A stretch of 64,000 nt of DNA from Phormidium tanganyikae FI6-MK23 (GTDB lineage Bacteria; Cyanobacteriota; Cyanobacteriia; Leptolyngbyales; Leptolyngbyaceae), in contig JAHHHU010000002.1 of the NCBI GenBank assembly GCA_019359175.1, positions 124,001 to 188,000 on the forward strand, given 5' to 3'. The notes under the pieces are model-generated. The model made no database searches, was not told the DNA's origin, and saw nothing but the letters and a program-made list of their open reading frames with translations. Position numbers and translations under genes: made by a program. The stretch's first letter is position 1. Every line of letters starts with the position of its first letter. Of the stretch, positions 1 through 8,700 are shown piece after piece.

Positions 1-779
1 CGGTGGTGATTACGCTTGCAGCGGCGATCGCGATGTCGATTCTGGTTCCGATCTATACGTTTTTCATTTTGCGATCGCGCTTAGATCCGTACAATTCAGC
101 CGCGATCGCGGCAACTTACGGATCGATTAGTGCGGTGACGTTCATTACTGCTAGCTCCTTTCTCGATCAGCTTCAGATTCCTTACGACGGTTATATGGTT
201 GCAGCATTAGCGCTAATGGAATCGCCTGCAATCATTATTGGATTGATTTTAGTGAATGTCTTTACCGATCGCTCTGGTGAATCTGAATCGATTCAATGGT
301 CGGAAGTGTTGCAGGAAGCGTTTTTTAATGGTTCGGTTTTTCTGCTGATCGGCAGTGTTGCGATCGGGTTTCTCACAGGCGAACACGGATGGCAGACGTT
401 GAAACCGTTTACGCAGGATATGTTTTATGGAGTGCTGACTTTCTTTCTGCTGGATATGGGATTGGTGGCGGCAAAGCGAATCAAGGAATTGCAAAAATCA
501 GGAGCATTTTTAGTGTCGTTTGGCATCTTGATTCCGGTGCTGAATGCGACGATCGGGATATTTTTGGCAAAAGCGATCGCGCTTTCTTCGGGTGATGCGC
601 TTCTGTTTGCGGTGCTGTGTGCGAGTGCATCTTATATTGCAGTTCCCGCAGCGATGCGCTTAACGGTTCCTGAAGCAAATCCCAGCTTTTATATTTCTGC
701 TGCACTTGCGGTCACGTTTCCGTTTAATATCCTGATCGGAATTCCATTGTACGAATACGAAATTACTCTTCTTTGGTAA
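1..779 (+). CDS. sbtA: SbtA, sodium-dependent bicarbonate transporter (5' truncated)
   Basis: C-terminal 258 residues of the SbtA family (DUF897), an inner-membrane Na+/HCO3- symporter of the cyanobacterial CO2-concentrating mechanism. The window opens inside the gene, so about the first third is missing. Visible are at least seven hydrophobic helices, the conserved segment AALALMESPAIIIGLIL near residues 67-83, and a polar cytoplasmic loop (TDRSGESESIQWSEV) before the second half. The gene ends 4 nt before sbtB, the usual transporter-regulator arrangement, which implies co-transcription. The family call rests on sequence pattern plus the sbtB neighbour. Confidence 0.93.
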   Translation, partial: VVITLAAAIAMSILVPIYTFFILRSRLDPYNSAAIAATYGSISAVTFITASSFLDQLQIPYDGYMVAALALMESPAIIIGLILVNVFTDRSGESESIQWSEVLQEAFFNGSVFLLIGSVAIGFLTGEHGWQTLKPFTQDMFYGVLTFFLLDMGLVAAKRIKELQKSGAFLVSFGILIPVLNATIGIFLAKAIALSSGDALLFAVLCASASYIAVPAAMRLTVPEANPSFYISAALAVTFPFNILIGIPLYEYEITLLW

Positions 780-783
780 AGTT

Positions 784-1092
784 ATGCACGCTGTTAAACG
801 CATTGAAATTATTTCAGATTCAATCGAGCTTCCAAAACTTTTGCGGAGCTTAAAGCAATCCCAGATTAATCGCTATACTGTGATTCGTAATGTTGAGACT
901 AGCGGTGTGGCTGGCACAGATGAAACTGATGTCACCATGATTGATATGGCGTACATCATCGCATTCTGTTCACCGGAGCAAGTGAAAGACGCGATCGAGA
1001 AAATTCGCCCGATTTTGAATCGCTTTGGTGGATCTTGCTATGTTTCGGACGCGATGGAAGTTCGATCGCTGAATTGCACTGCTTCGCTTTGA
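784..1092 (+). CDS. sbtB: SbtB, PII-like regulator of SbtA
   Basis: A 102-residue PII-like signalling protein that in this family binds adenyl nucleotides, including cAMP and AMP, and associates with SbtA to control bicarbonate uptake. The ferredoxin-like beta-alpha-beta pattern is visible (KRIEIISD, helix SIELPKLLRSLKQ, then YIIAFCSPEQVKDAIEKIRPILNRFGGSCYVSDAMEV). The start is the ATG 4 nt after the sbtA stop. The C-terminus ends in ...RSLNCTASL and lacks the CGPEGC-type redox loop known from Synechocystis SbtB, so thiol-dependent nucleotide handling may be absent here. Confidence 0.88.
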   Translation: MHAVKRIEIISDSIELPKLLRSLKQSQINRYTVIRNVETSGVAGTDETDVTMIDMAYIIAFCSPEQVKDAIEKIRPILNRFGGSCYVSDAMEVRSLNCTASL

Positions 1093-1135
1093 GTATAGTT
1101 TCTACCTCAAGAACGATTTACTACAGAAAAAACAT

Positions 1136-1441
1136 CTATGCCACGGCTGCGATCATGGGTGCGACAATTAGCGTAATTCCGTTTCGACCCACTACATAGA
1201 CTGTTTCTTGTGGATGACAAGCGATCGATTGCAGACTAATCGCATTCCACCACGTTCCTCGAAAGTAAATCCGCCATTTCTTTCCAGGAACAACCACTTC
1301 CTCAACTACTGCCTCACCTTCAAATCGCATTGGATCAAAAACATCATTTTCTATTCTGAAATTTTGCCAGCCCATTGACGATGAGCAATGTGAACTTAAT
1401 CGTTGTAAAAAGTGAAACATTTTCATTCCTCTCTGATTCAT
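1136..1441 (-). CDS. Small NfeD-like OB-fold protein
   Basis: A 101-residue protein whose C-terminal 60 residues match the soluble beta-barrel (OB-fold) of NfeD proteins: a Gly-Glu-Ala-Val start, VVVPGKKWRIYFRGTWWNAIS, then TVYVVGRNGITLIVAP. NfeD partners usually work with membrane stomatin-like proteins. No transmembrane segment or stomatin neighbour is present, so this is a stand-alone domain of unknown role. The start is uncertain: ATG codons lie at residues 1, 6 and 8, and an AGAGAGGA ribosome-binding site best fits residue 8 (position 1420). Confidence 0.65.
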   Translation of the reverse strand: MNQRGMKMFHFLQRLSSHCSSSMGWQNFRIENDVFDPMRFEGEAVVEEVVVPGKKWRIYFRGTWWNAISLQSIACHPQETVYVVGRNGITLIVAPMIAAVA

Positions 1442-1530
1442 CCTTCTACTTATTAGTGATTCTTTTCTGACTTTGTGACCTGCTTTTTTCTGTTAATCTT
1501 CTTAATCCAGAGATACAAATCTATAAAAAT

Positions 1531-1564
1531 CCCGTTAGCTAGTTCGTGCAGTTTAGCTAACGGG
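1531..1564 (-). terminator. Rho-independent terminator of the minus-strand repeat protein
   Basis: Perfect 11-bp inverted repeat (CCCGTTAGCTA / TAGCTAACGGG) with a 12-nt loop. On the minus strand it is followed by ATTTTTATAG, a U-rich tail. It lies about 65 nt downstream of the stop of the gene ending at 1629. Confidence 0.85.
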
Positions 1565-1628
1565 TAATACGGTGATTCAAATTGTTTAGGCTAAGAATTA
1601 AGTCAGCAGGAAAACTAGAGTGGTCTTC

Positions 1629-2003
1629 TTAGCAGTAACCGAACATTCTCAGATGCTCGATCGTTTGTGAAGATTGAATCGTTGAGTCATCGCAGATTTG
1701 CTGTGGAGTTTGCAATACTGCGGGCGATCGACTCGAAGATGGATCGAGATACTCTTGTAGTAGCGCATATTGATTCTGATAAGAAACACGATCGACAGAT
1801 TCCAACACCTCCAAATCATGACCCAGAATATGATCAATCTCAGCAATTAAAAAGCTCAATATCGGATCAGTCATGGCTTGCGTCAAGATCTCATCCAGAC
1901 GAGTCGCCTCAGATTCCGAGAGCGATGGGCGAGTACTTAGCTCACCATATTCCTGTGTGAGCTGTTCAGTGTCACTAGAAATCTCCAACGAAATATTGTC
2001 CAC
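1629..2003 (-). CDS. Uncharacterised protein with one copy of a locus-specific repeat
   Basis: A 124-residue acidic protein of no family I recognise. Residues about 19-62 (YGELSTRPSLSESE... to ...LIAEIDHIL) align with two segments of the protein encoded at 3391-4827: shared features are YxxLS, P followed by L/M-S/T-E, IL, and LxxE-I/V-D-R/H. The GTG start at 2003 is preferred because AGGAG sits 10 nt upstream; a longer TTG start at 2051 has no such site. It is soluble, with no signal peptide or membrane helix. It lies divergent to a sigma-like gene, with an independent terminator downstream. An accessory or antagonist role toward the neighbouring sigma factors is inference only. Confidence 0.6.
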   Translation of the reverse strand: MDNISLEISSDTEQLTQEYGELSTRPSLSESEATRLDEILTQAMTDPILSFLIAEIDHILGHDLEVLESVDRVSYQNQYALLQEYLDPSSSRSPAVLQTPQQICDDSTIQSSQTIEHLRMFGYC

Positions 2004-2606
2004 TTTGTCACTTCTCCTAAATTTAGGTGCAACTGATTTGGAATTGCACAATTTCAGTCGACAGCAAGAAAATCGTGTACTGTCCGAGCTGGCATATCAG
2101 TTTGAGCATTGAGAGCTAGTTAGAAATTGAGAAGCAGAACTTAGCCAGGAGCAGCACACCAAAATAAGTCACATATCAATACGATCGCATTACTGTTTCA
2201 GCTTGATTTCCGAACCTCGTGCCACGATTCATCACAGTAACTCTCCTTCTAACACTGCATTAGATAGTGATGCCTATGCCAGATTTGTGACTGTCACATT
2301 GCCCAATTAATAGAAAAAGCTCGATCGTGGGATCCTCAGCCTGTCAAAGTTTCACCATAGCGAAGATTAAACCCATGCGAACTGGCACTTAAGCTCTCAT
2401 AAGACGAAATCTATCTATCGTCACATCTGTGCTTAGATTCGCACAATCAATTAGAGGCAATGCTGAAATGTGCTTATTAAGATAACCCTACCAATTAACC
2501 ACGTGCCCAGCATTCCTGAGCTTCTCAGAATCAACCAACATCACCTTTCACTTCTGTGATTAGTGTGCATTTGCTCATTCCACCGACGATTCGCTGGAGA
2601 ACAGAT
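2004..2606. other. Gene-free divergent intergenic region
   Basis: About 600 bp between the repeat protein (minus) and the first sigma-like gene (plus). No convincing coding frame was seen on either strand. It should carry both promoters. The most distinctive element is the 13-bp palindrome TGTGACTGTCACA at 2286-2298, listed separately. Confidence 0.5.
2286..2298. promoter_or_regulatory. 13-bp palindrome, possible operator
   Basis: TGTGAC-T-GTCACA, perfect 6-bp arms around one base, in the middle of the divergent region. It resembles CRP half-sites (TGTGA/TCACA), but the spacing is 3 nt between half-sites rather than 6, so it is not a standard CRP box. A GTGACATTGC string occurs again in the upstream region of the second sigma gene (5689-5698), next to the palindrome CACAATTGTG. 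A regulatory role is inferred from position only. Confidence 0.35.
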
Positions 2607-3260
2607 ATGCCAGAACACTCAGATTACTCCCCTGAAAATCGCGACGATGACATTGTTCGCTTTGATGATCAATTCACCTCACCCTTTGAAGAAATGGATG
2701 AGTGGAGCAAATTCAATGTTCATTTCGTAAAACTGCTGAATCCTAAGTCTCCAAGCGGACTCGCTCTGTTTGCATTCTTACGGCGGATTTTGCGTCAGTT
2801 TCATCTAGAAACTGCTTACAGCGAAGCCTATTTGCTCAACGAAGCGTATCTACGCGCTCATCGATTGATTCAAAGCAACGGTGTTGCCATTCTGAACCCT
2901 GCTGCATGGCTTCGCAAAGTTGCGTTTAACATTGTTCAGGAGCTAAACCGCGCCCAGCTTGCGACTGATCCGTTTGATGAAACCGCAGACTCGATCGCGC
3001 CTTCGACAATCCCCAACACTACTCTAAAGCGAGAACTGGAGGTACTGAAAAAAGCCGTTCAGCGGCTTGATCCCGAAGAGCAAAAATTACTCAATCTCAA
3101 GATTGTGGAAGAACAATCTTGGCGTAGCATTCGGCTGTATTTGGTGGCAGATGGCTTTCATTTCACCGAACCCGCTTTGCGAAAGAAGAAAGAACGCGCC
3201 CTGAGAAAGCTGCGTGAAATCTATCATGCACTCAAACCTCTGTCTGATTTGGAATCATAA
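2607..3260 (+). CDS. Sigma-70 family (ECF-like) RNA polymerase sigma factor 1
   Basis: A 217-residue sigma-like protein. Residues about 60-130 (ETAYSEAYLLNEAYLRAHRLI ... NPAAWLRKVAFNIVQELNR) match sigma region 2, including the AWLR-x-FN-I signature. Residues 150-215 form a region-4 helix-turn-helix (LKKAVQRLDPEEQKLLNLKIVEEQSWRSIR ... LRKKKERALRKLREI). The ATG at 2607 is chosen because GGAGA lies 6 nt upstream; a GTG 51 nt earlier lacks a site. It resembles the second sigma gene at 4862-5485 over its length (shared AW-x-K/R-x-x-FNI and the region-4 pattern), so the two look like diverged paralogues. It is divergent to one repeat protein and convergent with the other. Confidence 0.75.
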   Translation: MPEHSDYSPENRDDDIVRFDDQFTSPFEEMDEWSKFNVHFVKLLNPKSPSGLALFAFLRRILRQFHLETAYSEAYLLNEAYLRAHRLIQSNGVAILNPAAWLRKVAFNIVQELNRAQLATDPFDETADSIAPSTIPNTTLKRELEVLKKAVQRLDPEEQKLLNLKIVEEQSWRSIRLYLVADGFHFTEPALRKKKERALRKLREIYHALKPLSDLES

Positions 3261-3273
3261 TTCTCTCTGTTCG

Positions 3274-3299
3274 ATCAGGCTAGGTCAATCTAGCCTGAT
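3274..3299 (+). terminator. Terminator of sigma gene 1
   Basis: Perfect 10-bp stem (ATCAGGCTAG / CTAGCCTGAT), 6-nt loop, then ACTTTTATT, 13 nt after the stop codon. Confidence 0.85.
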
Positions 3300-3321
3300 A
3301 CTTTTATTCAAGACTGACAGG

Positions 3322-3360
3322 AACACCCCCAAGCCTCTAGAACGAGCGCTTAGGGGTGTT
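3322..3360. terminator. Hairpin between convergent genes
   Basis: Inverted repeat AACACCCCCAAGC / GCTTAGGGGTGTT, 12 of 13 pairs, 13-nt loop. It lies 30 nt past the stop of the minus-strand gene at 3391 and probably terminates it, although no U-run follows in that direction. Confidence 0.5.
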
Positions 3361-3390
3361 ATTTGAATGGGGTTTCTCGATCGAAGTTCT

Positions 3391-4827
3391 TTAATTAAAC
3401 TCTCGTTTCCACATGGCTGTAAAGCTCAGAATCACCAGCACCAATAAGACAATAAACAACGCACGTTCCATTAAGAAAGCGACGGGCAGACTGCAACTCA
3501 GTAAGGGGCTGCCTCGTCTGGACTGTAGCGCACTGGGAAGATCGCGAGAATCGATCTGTTTTGCGTCGTTTGTCGATCGAGATTCCAACGCTAAATCTTG
3601 CACTTTAGTTAACTCGGTCTGTGCCTCTTTTCTCAACTTCCGAGACAGCATTAGATTGCGTTGGGCTTCTTGATGCCACCCTTGAGCTTCTTGATATCGG
3701 TGCTGGCGCTCTGCAGCGATTTGTTTCTCCTCAGCTTCAGCTTGCCGCTGCTCAATCTGACTCTGTGCTTGTTCAATCACCGACTGCTGACGTTCTTCAA
3801 ATTGTTGTCGATCGAGAATTGCAGTTCGAGCGCCTGAGCTTGCTAACAAGACAACTCCGCTACTTAAACCATCGTGGGCTAGAGATCGTTCGGTCACTGC
3901 CTTCAACAACAAGGCAACTAGAATTTTATCTGAATCACTCTGGGTCGGTGCAGTTGCCGTTTTGATTTGTTGTTGAGAACCCGGAGATCGCTGTATGGCG
4001 CTAAAGCATCCTTTTCCAGCGATCGTTATGCCTGTCATCAATGCAGTGATCGTCGTAAACGCAGCAATCAGAAAGCTTGCTTTGTACCGACGCGAGATAA
4101 ACTCAAAGCTAGCACGAGTCGCTTTATTCGCCAGTCTAAGCGGTGATTGACACTTTAATGGCAGAGCAACGATCGACTCAGGCGGCTTTAAGACGGCTGA
4201 ACCGAAAGATGAGAGAGACAAAGCGCTGTGATCTTCCTTTGATAGAACACCGTACTGATTTGCAGTAGCACATTGATCCGACAATAGATGCAATAGTTCC
4301 TCAGAACGGTCTGTCTCTGGGATCGTCGGCGAAAACTCTAGAATCCGCGAAGTTTCATTTGCATAAAGATGCTGTGCCTCTTCGCTCAACAAACCTGTAG
4401 ATTCTAGAAGTAATCGATCGACTTCATTCAGCAACAGTGCTAAGACCTCATTCGCTTCAGCAAGTTCTAGAATGATACTGATCTGATGCGCTGCATTCTC
4501 AGACAGAACAGGCTGACTCGAAAGCAGTGCATAACGCCGCAGCAGATCGATCAGCGGGATTTCATTACCATCCAGCGCAGTCACATAATCGGCTTTAGAA
4601 ACATTGATATCAGCCGCTTCAATGCACCAGCGATCGATCTCGTTCAAAATCAAATCGAAGCCTTGATACTGGGTTGCAAGCTCAAGAATGTCAGCAACTC
4701 GATCGCTGGATTGCTCAGTCATTTCAGGCAAGGCAGACAGCATCGCATATTCGATCGCAACATTTACGAGATCAGGGGGTAGCTTTAACTGCCGTAGAGA
4801 GTGCAAAATGTCTTCCGTTTTCAGCAT
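3391..4827 (-). CDS. Two-repeat membrane protein encoded with sigma factor 2; candidate sigma regulator
   Basis: A 478-residue protein I do not recognise. From the N-terminus: two repeats at residues 27-72 and 99-145 (YAMLSALPEMTE... and YALLSSQPVLSE..., each ending LNE-I/V-DR), homologous to the single repeat in the protein at 1629-2003; a Ser-rich linker; a membrane helix at about 249-270; a Gln/Glu/Arg-rich coiled coil at about 340-415 (RQAEAEEKQIAAERQ); and a second membrane helix at about 447-472 with a short basic tail. The ATG at 4827 is preferred over an upstream ATG at 4872 because GGGAA lies 8 nt before it. It follows the sigma gene by 34 nt, the classic place for an anti-sigma factor; with the N-terminus inside, the repeats would face the cytoplasm. 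The anti-sigma role is inference. Confidence 0.65.
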   Translation of the reverse strand: MLKTEDILHSLRQLKLPPDLVNVAIEYAMLSALPEMTEQSSDRVADILELATQYQGFDLILNEIDRWCIEAADINVSKADYVTALDGNEIPLIDLLRRYALLSSQPVLSENAAHQISIILELAEANEVLALLLNEVDRLLLESTGLLSEEAQHLYANETSRILEFSPTIPETDRSEELLHLLSDQCATANQYGVLSKEDHSALSLSSFGSAVLKPPESIVALPLKCQSPLRLANKATRASFEFISRRYKASFLIAAFTTITALMTGITIAGKGCFSAIQRSPGSQQQIKTATAPTQSDSDKILVALLLKAVTERSLAHDGLSSGVVLLASSGARTAILDRQQFEERQQSVIEQAQSQIEQRQAEAEEKQIAAERQHRYQEAQGWHQEAQRNLMLSRKLRKEAQTELTKVQDLALESRSTNDAKQIDSRDLPSALQSRRGSPLLSCSLPVAFLMERALFIVLLVLVILSFTAMWKREFN

Positions 4828-4861
4828 AGTTTCTGTTCCCAAGTAAATAATGACCGCGCGT

Positions 4862-5485
4862 TTATTCTTCAAAGTGACGAGCAGATTGGCGGAGTTGTTT
4901 GAGTAAACGACTCACTTGTTGACGGAGTGCTGCAACGGTTCCTCCTCGTTTCAGGGCGATTTCTTCGTAGGTCATTCCTTGCATTCTCAGATGCAAAATC
5001 TCTTGATCTGTGGTCTTCAACTGTCCTAATGCAGTGAGCAACCAAGCCAACCGCGCCTCTAAAATCTCATCTGCAATACAAGGCTCTGGAGCATTTGGAA
5101 TTTGTTGATACTCTAGTGGCTCAGTTTTCAGCTTTTTAGCTTTGCGATCGTACTCCCGAATGATGTTGAATGTAGTCGATTTGAACCAAGCGGGAATGTT
5201 GCGAATCGGTTCGCCTCTCTCGATCGTCATCATCGCTCGATCGTAAGCATCGAGAAAGATGTCACAAGGGTCGTACTGATGACGCAACCGAAAGCTTTGG
5301 AGCTTCCAAGCAATAAAGGGAAGAATCTGGTGGATGTCATCTTGTCCGCCGTTTAGCACCTCTGCGACGAGTCGATTAAGCTCTTGACGCTGATGCTCGA
5401 ATTGACTCGAACTCAGCAGCATAGAGTTGTCTGAGGGTTGGGGGTCGTGCATGGGGCTTGAAGGATTGAGAGGAGGGCTTGTCAT
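4862..5485 (-). CDS. Sigma-70 family (ECF-like) RNA polymerase sigma factor 2
   Basis: A 207-residue ECF-type sigma factor that would direct RNA polymerase to a special promoter set. Region 2 spans about residues 60-125 (DPCDIFLDAYDRAMMTIERGEPIRNIPAWFKSTTFNIIREYDRK, read in parts) and region 4 about 145-203 (LLTALGQLKTTDQEILHLRMQGMTYEEIALKRGGTVAALRQQVSRLLKQLR), a clear helix-turn-helix. The start is the ATG at 5485; an internal Met at residue 12 is possible. It is the first gene of a two-gene unit with the repeat/membrane protein. The upstream region (5486-5731) holds CTGTG-n5-CACAG and CACAATTGTG palindromes near 5667-5691. Confidence 0.85.
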   Translation of the reverse strand: MTSPPLNPSSPMHDPQPSDNSMLLSSSQFEHQRQELNRLVAEVLNGGQDDIHQILPFIAWKLQSFRLRHQYDPCDIFLDAYDRAMMTIERGEPIRNIPAWFKSTTFNIIREYDRKAKKLKTEPLEYQQIPNAPEPCIADEILEARLAWLLTALGQLKTTDQEILHLRMQGMTYEEIALKRGGTVAALRQQVSRLLKQLRQSARHFEE

Positions 5486-5731
5486 TGTTTGTACTCACTC
5501 GATTTGTAGATGAGGACATAGAGAAATCGATCGATAAAAACACAGGGGTTATGGGGACTTTGTAGAGTTAGGTCAAACGTTGGAAAACAAACTTAGTTCG
5601 TGAGCAACAATCAAGCCGTCAGATGTGCATTGATCAGACGGGGTGCGATCGCGGCTCTCGTTATTACTGTGCAAAACACAGCACAATTGTGACATTGCGC
5701 TGTAGTTGCGTCTCGATTTGATTCGCGTTTC

Positions 5732-8700
5732 TTACTTTGCTTTGGTTGGAGTTTGAGGCTCGATCGTGGAGTCGATCGAACGCTTCTTAAATCGATGCGT
5801 CACGCTTTCATAGGCGGAAGCGATCAGAATGTACAGCACAGGCACGATAAACAAGCTTAAGCAGGTGGAAACGATCATGCCACCACTCACCGCCGTTCCA
5901 AGCGATTCGCGGCTGACTGCGCCTGCACCACTTGCAAACACCATCGGCACAAGACCCAAAATAAATGCCATCGAGGTCATGAGAATCGGACGGAGACGAG
6001 CCTGTGAAGCCTCGATCGCGGCTCTGGTGATTGATCGTCCTTTCGCCCGCAGTTGATTTGCAAACTCAACAATCAAAATTGCATTCTTACTCGATAGTCC
6101 GATGAGCATTACTAATCCAATCTGACAATACACATCGTTTGCAAATCCCCGCGCATTCTGAGCAAGCAGCGCCCCTAAAATTGCTAACGGAACGGATAGA
6201 AGAATGATGATCGGATCAATGTAGTTTTCATACTGCGCCGAAAGAACGAGAAAAACAAACACCAATCCCAAACCAAAGATCAAAGGTGCAAGTCCACCAG
6301 AAGTCAGTTCTTCAAGCGAAATTCCTGACCATTCGTAACTCATATCTTTGGGTAAAACCGTTGCGGCTGCACGTTCCATTGCTTTGATCGCTTGCCCAGA
6401 ACTATATCCTGGAGCCGCGACCCCGTTAATCTCGATCGAGGGAAATAAGTTGTAGTGATTGATCACCTGTGCGCCCGTGGCAGGCGTGATTTTAACTAAA
6501 TTACTCAATGGAATCATTTGACCGCGATTCGATCGGACTTGTAAGGTTCCAATATTGTCTGGATTGTTGCGAAACTGACTATCCGCTTGCACGTATACAC
6601 GGTAACTGCGACTAAATAGGTTGAAATCATTAACATAGCGCCCGCCGAGGTAGGTCTGCAACGTGCCAAAGACCTCTGAGACTGGTACATTCAGCGCTTT
6701 TGCTTTATTGCGATCGACATCAATTTTCAACTGCGGCATCTTTGCTGAAAAGGTCGTAAACACGCCTCTTAGTTCAGGTTGTCTGTTTGCTTCTGCAACC
6801 AGCGCATCTTTAGTCGCCACCAGTTTATCAATTCCGTTGCTGCCGCGATCTTGTAGTTCAAAGGTAAATCCGCCAACACTGCCTAAGCCTTGAATCGTCG
6901 GCGGATTAATCGGAATGACTAAAGCTTCAGAAAGCCCAGCCATTAGCGGGACTCGAACTTTGTTGATCAATGCAGTCGCTTGCTGATCGGGCTTTGTCCG
7001 CTCTCCCCACGGAATCAATGGCACAAACATAATTCCATTGTTCGCACTGTTGCCGCTGACGGTACTAAATCCACCGAGCGCAAAGGTTCCAGCAACTTCT
7101 TCTTTGATGGTTTTAACCGTATTCTCAACCTTTTCAATCACATTGCGGGTATAGTTCACCGATGATCCATCTGGCCCTTGAATCACATTGATAAAGTAGC
7201 CCTGATCCTCCTCAGGTAAGAATGCGGAGGGTGTGTGAAGGTAAACCCAACCTGTTAAACAAAGCAATACGACGAATACACTCAACACTGCATATTTGAA
7301 GTGAACAAACAGCGTTAATATGTTTTGATAGCCCAATCGAAGCTCATCGAAGCCACGATTAAACAACCGGAAAAACCAGTTATGCTGCTCTTGCCCTTTA
7401 AGCAATAAAACTGATAGTGCCGGAGTTAGCGTCAACGCATTGAAAGTGGAGATGACGACTGAGAATGCGATCGTTAAAGCAAACTGTTTATACAACGCTC
7501 CAGTTGTTCCAGGGAAAAACGCGACGGGAACAAACACCGCCATCAACACTAGCGAAGTCGCCACAACCGCCCCCGTGACTTCTTTCATCGCCACTGAAGC
7601 AGCTTCGAGCGGGGGGAAATGTTCTTCTTTCATTAATCGATCGATGTTCTCAATCACAATGATCGCATCATCGACTACTAATCCTGTTGCAAGTGTGATT
7701 CCAAATAAACTTAGACTGTTGAACGTAAAGCCAAACATTTTCATGACAGCAAACGTTCCAATTAGTGAAATCGGAATCGTAATCACGGGAATTAGTGTTG
7801 CACGCCAATCCTGAATGAAAATGAAAATCGTTAGAACAACCAGCAGAATTGCTTCATAGAGGGTTTTAATTACTTCTTTGCGCGATTCTTCAACAAACAG
7901 CGTGGGATCATAAGGAATCGCATAAGTCATTCCAGGCGGAAAGTCTTTCGCAGCCGCTTTCATTTCTGCTTTTACTGCTTTCGCAACTTCGAGCGCGTTA
8001 CTTCCCGGCAGTTGAAACACCCCCATTCCGAAGCAAGGAAAACCGTTATAACGCGAAAAACTGGAATAGCTTTCTGCTCCCAGTTCTGCTCGTCCCACAT
8101 CTTTGAGCTTAACTAATGTTCCATTGCTCCCGGTCTTTAAGGTAATGTCCTCAAACTCATCTTTTGTTGTTAATCGACTCTGTGCGACTAAATCAATTTG
8201 GAACATCTGATCATCTTTCATCGGCGGCTGTCCGATCTGTCCCGCCCCCACTTGAATATTCTGTTCTAACAAAGCACTGACTACATCCTGAGCCGTTAAG
8301 CTCCGACTCGCAAGCCTCGTCGGATCAAGCCAAATTCGCATCGCATAGCGCCGTTCTCCGAATGCTTGGACATTCCCAACGCCTTCGATCCGCTTTAAGC
8401 GATCGAGAACATACAAATCAGCATAGTTACTCAGAAAAATATTGTCATACTGCCCTTTGTTGCCATAGATGCCCATGCCTAAAACGATCGAGCTAGATTG
8501 TTTGCTCACACGCACCCCAGTTTGGCGCACCACGTCGGGCAACTGTGGTTCAGCGAGCGAAACCCGATTTTGCACATCAACTGCCGCAAGGTCTTTACTG
8601 CGCCCAGGCTCAAACGTGACGGTGATTTGAGCGCCTCCGTCGTTGCTGCTAATCGAAGTCATGTAGCGCAACCCTTCAACCCCATTGATCTGCCGCTCTA

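Noticed and set aside
2286-2298. CRP binding site
   Set aside because: Half-sites TGTGA and TCACA are only 3 nt apart instead of 6, so it is reported only as an unassigned palindrome.
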